Source: Thermoprotei archaeon ex4572_64
GTDB taxonomy: Archaea > Thermoproteota > Thermoprotei > Thermoproteales > Thermocladiaceae
Reading direction: 5' to 3'
Length of the DNA stretch: 6,599 nt
NCBI GenBank assembly: GCA_002254895.1
Contig: NJDF01000050.1
Coordinates: forward strand, 1-6,599
The position numbers and the translations under genes were made by a program. Every line of letters begins with the position of its first letter. The first letter of the stretch is position 1. The notes under the pieces were generated by a model that was not told where the DNA came from, made no database searches, and was given only the letters and a program-made list of their open reading frames with translations. Of the stretch, positions 5,085 through 6,599 are shown piece by piece.

Positions 5085-5605
5085 AGCTGAAGTTTAAGTA
5101 GTGAAAATACATCACTCTCTCTAAATACTGAAATTCCCGTTCTTGATGGAAAGATATCGAGATGTAAGATCTTGTCAGGATTTTCGAGTCTTACCTTTCT
5201 ATCAATCTTACTCGCTATAGCATCGATGATGTACATTCTACTAAACTTCTCATCATATACTCCTCTCTTTCTAACATCAATTCTATAAGTCTCACTCTTA
5301 CTTATCAACTCATTACCAAGTTTTACAGCCTCTTCAACAATGATTTCAAATTCTGTATCAACAACTCTCAATATGGGTACGACTTTAAGTATAAATCTAG
5401 GTATGTATCTTCTACTAAGTACAAGTTCTTTAAGCTTATTAGTGAACTCTATGGGATTTACATCAACCTGAGCAACAACAAGACCATCAAAACCTGTAAA
5501 CCAAGTATTAACAACCTTAACACCTAAGTAATCACCAACACGTCGAAGTTCATCCATGCAAAGACCTTCTCTTCTTCTACCAGTACTAACAACTAAATTA
5601 TACAT
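5081..5605 (-). CDS. THUMP-domain RNA-binding protein, archaeal Tan1-like (COG1818)
   Basis: This 174-residue protein matches archaeal THUMP-only proteins related to yeast Tan1, the partner of the Kre33/NAT10 acetyltransferase that makes N4-acetylcytidine in tRNA. It starts MYNLVVSTGRRREGLCMDEL, the typical opening, followed by a less conserved strand-rich region. The THUMP part covers about residues 55-160: RRYIPRFILKVVPI, then ETYRIDVRKRG, then IIDAIASKI, then VRLENPDKILHLDIF and GISVF. The protein is expected to bind structured RNA, most likely tRNA; it has no catalytic domain. Whether archaeal Tan1-like proteins are needed for acetylation is, to my knowledge, not settled. The length is normal for the family. 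The ATG is 27 bases downstream of a TATA-like box, so it is probably leaderless. It faces rps17, sharing 4 bases at the stops. Confidence 0.82.
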   Translation of the reverse strand: MYNLVVSTGRRREGLCMDELRRVGDYLGVKVVNTWFTGFDGLVVAQVDVNPIEFTNKLKELVLSRRYIPRFILKVVPILRVVDTEFEIIVEEAVKLGNELISKSETYRIDVRKRGVYDEKFSRMYIIDAIASKIDRKVRLENPDKILHLDIFPSRTGISVFRESDVFSLLKLQL

Positions 5606-5628
5606 AAAGACAAAGTATGCAAATAGTA

Positions 5629-5637
5629 ATTAAAATC
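5629..5637 (-). promoter_or_regulatory. TATA box of the THUMP gene
   Basis: GATTTTAAT on the minus strand, centred about 27 bases before the ATG at 5605. It would lie inside the coding sequence of the divergent ATPase gene if that gene began at its earliest ATG (5617), which favours a later ATPase start. Confidence 0.4.
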
Positions 5638-5678
5638 TTTACCACAATAGTCAAAGAAATAGAAAACAAGAACAAAGC

Positions 5679-5687
5679 ATTTAATTA
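5679..5687 (+). promoter_or_regulatory. Possible TATA box of the ATPase gene
   Basis: ATTTAATTA is centred about 30 bases before the ATG at 5713, the ATPase start I prefer. The sequence is weak and AT-rich stretches are common here. Confidence 0.25.
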
Positions 5688-5712
5688 CACACAGTTTGTA
5701 AAACAATGCAAA

Positions 5713-6599
5713 ATGGATAAAGCTCACGAATATTTTAGAAAAGCCTTAATAAGATTCATAGTTAAGGATTTAAGAATACCATTTCAGAATAGAATTAGTG
5801 AAATACGTAAAATACTTCATGAGTTAAGTAGTGGTGATGTACATATCGTTTTTGGACCTAAAGGTTGTGGAAAACAACACTCTCTCACGCATTACAGTAC
5901 TTAAGTAAAGGGTTGAATGATTACATAGTCATCTATATTGGTTATGGTAAATCAAGATCTGAGATAATGAGTAGTTTAAGTGATTTAATATTGAATTTTA
6001 AAGACTATCTAATTAAAGAATTAAAACATGCAATACAAGAATTATCTACAAATCGTATTTCTATAGGACCTATACTTACCATTTCTGAACTTATATATTT
6101 AGTATCGAAATTTTTAAAAGATAGAAAAAGAAAGACCATACTCATCATTGATGAATTTAGAAGAATAGGTAAGTTAAGTGAGGTAGAGCAAGAACTTGAA
6201 CTTGTAAGTAATGATGTTGCTGTAATTGATTATGGATTTAAAAAACATGGAGGTTCATTCAAAATCATATGTTTCACTAGCGATGCTATTGCTCAAAAAC
6301 TTCAACCTAAACTTAGTTCAAAATGTGTATGGTGGATTATGTGGCATTTACCAAAAGAGGATTTCTATAAAGCATTGCGAGAGCTGAATTGCAGTATCGA
6401 TTATGAATTATTATGGAAATTAACTGGAGGTTCGTTAAGAGAAATTAAGGACATGCTAAGAATTCAATGGAATGTTAATTCATGGATAGATAGAAAGATA
6501 GTTATCATTCATAAACTTATAAGAAGTTATATTTCTAGTAGAAAGATCAGTAAGGAAGAATTTATTCATGAAGTTAAACGTTTTATTGATAATATTAAT
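5713..6599 (+). pseudogene. Archaeal AAA ATPase (PF01637-like), frameshifted in Walker A, 3' end beyond window
   Basis: From the ATG at 5713 the frame reads MDKAHEYF...IPFQNRISEIRKIL and reaches GPKGCGK at 5854-5874, the first part of a Walker A motif, then leaves the family pattern and stops at 5902-5904. Moving back one base after that Lys codon restores TTLSHALQYLSKGLND, completing the P-loop, and that frame stays open to the window edge (242 codons from 5874). It carries Walker B ILIIDEF (Asp-Glu at 6150-6155), SFKIICFTSDA, and LTGGSLREIKDML (from about 6420), as in the archaeal ATPase family PF01637, an expanded STAND-like group of mostly unknown function. One A appears to be missing from the A run at 5871-5874. 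It may be a true pseudogene, a sequencing error or a frameshifting gene. An upstream ATG at 5617 would add 32 residues but lies 12 bases from the divergent THUMP start. Confidence 0.75.

Noticed and set aside
5617..5712. Start of the ATPase at the earlier ATG (5617).
   Set aside because: The extra 32 residues do not look like the family, the codon lies 12 bases from the divergent THUMP start, and the THUMP TATA box would fall within it. It cannot be fully excluded.
5898..5907. Perfect palindrome TACTTAAGTA just after the ATPase frameshift, as a possible stimulatory structure.
   Set aside because: It is short, AT-only in its core, and as RNA leaves no room for a loop; such palindromes are frequent in this AT-rich DNA.

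Overview
This AT-rich window (G+C about one third, judged by eye) looks like chromosomal DNA from a hyperthermophilic archaeon of the Thermoproteota (Crenarchaeota). The evidence is an archaeal FEN-1 C-terminus with a PCNA-binding tail, an archaeal/eukaryotic-type ribosomal protein uS17, an archaeal Tan1-like THUMP protein, a COG2521-type archaeal methyltransferase and an archaeal AAA ATPase. Most genes have an archaeal TATA-like box 25 to 30 bases before the start codon and no clear Shine-Dalgarno site, which suggests leaderless mRNAs. I cannot name the genus; low-G+C Thermoprotei such as Ignisphaera- or Fervidicoccus-like lineages would fit.

Layout. Positions 1-225 hold the end of a FEN-1 flap endonuclease gene (+). 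Positions 316-816 (+) encode a short NurA-like protein whose 3' end overlaps a convergent zinc-ribbon gene (742-954, -). Two more small minus-strand genes follow: a ribbon-helix-helix protein (1066-1248) and a hypothetical protein, possibly winged-helix (1329-1598). A methyltransferase gene (1668-2534, +) meets a large HD-domain phosphohydrolase gene (2529-4256, -) end to end. A 384-base gap (4257-4640) separates the HD gene from divergent rps17 (4641-5084, +). That gap holds promoters and some unexplained structured sequence. rps17 meets a THUMP/Tan1-like gene (5081-5605, -) end to end. An archaeal ATPase gene (from about 5713, +) runs off the right edge and is broken by a one-base frameshift exactly in its Walker A motif.

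How the genes relate. This looks like mostly single-gene transcription units, not one operon. Themes are nucleic-acid processing (FEN-1, NurA-like), nucleotide metabolism (HD protein), small DNA-binding proteins, and translation or RNA modification (uS17, Tan1-like). All three convergent pairs overlap at their 3' ends, by 75, 6 and 4 bases. No RNA gene, CRISPR array or intact insertion sequence was recognised. I do not see a convincing new multi-gene system. The best leads are the frameshifted ATPase, the minimal NurA-like protein with its antisense overlap, the structured 4319-4462 segment, and rps17 standing outside the ribosomal protein cluster.
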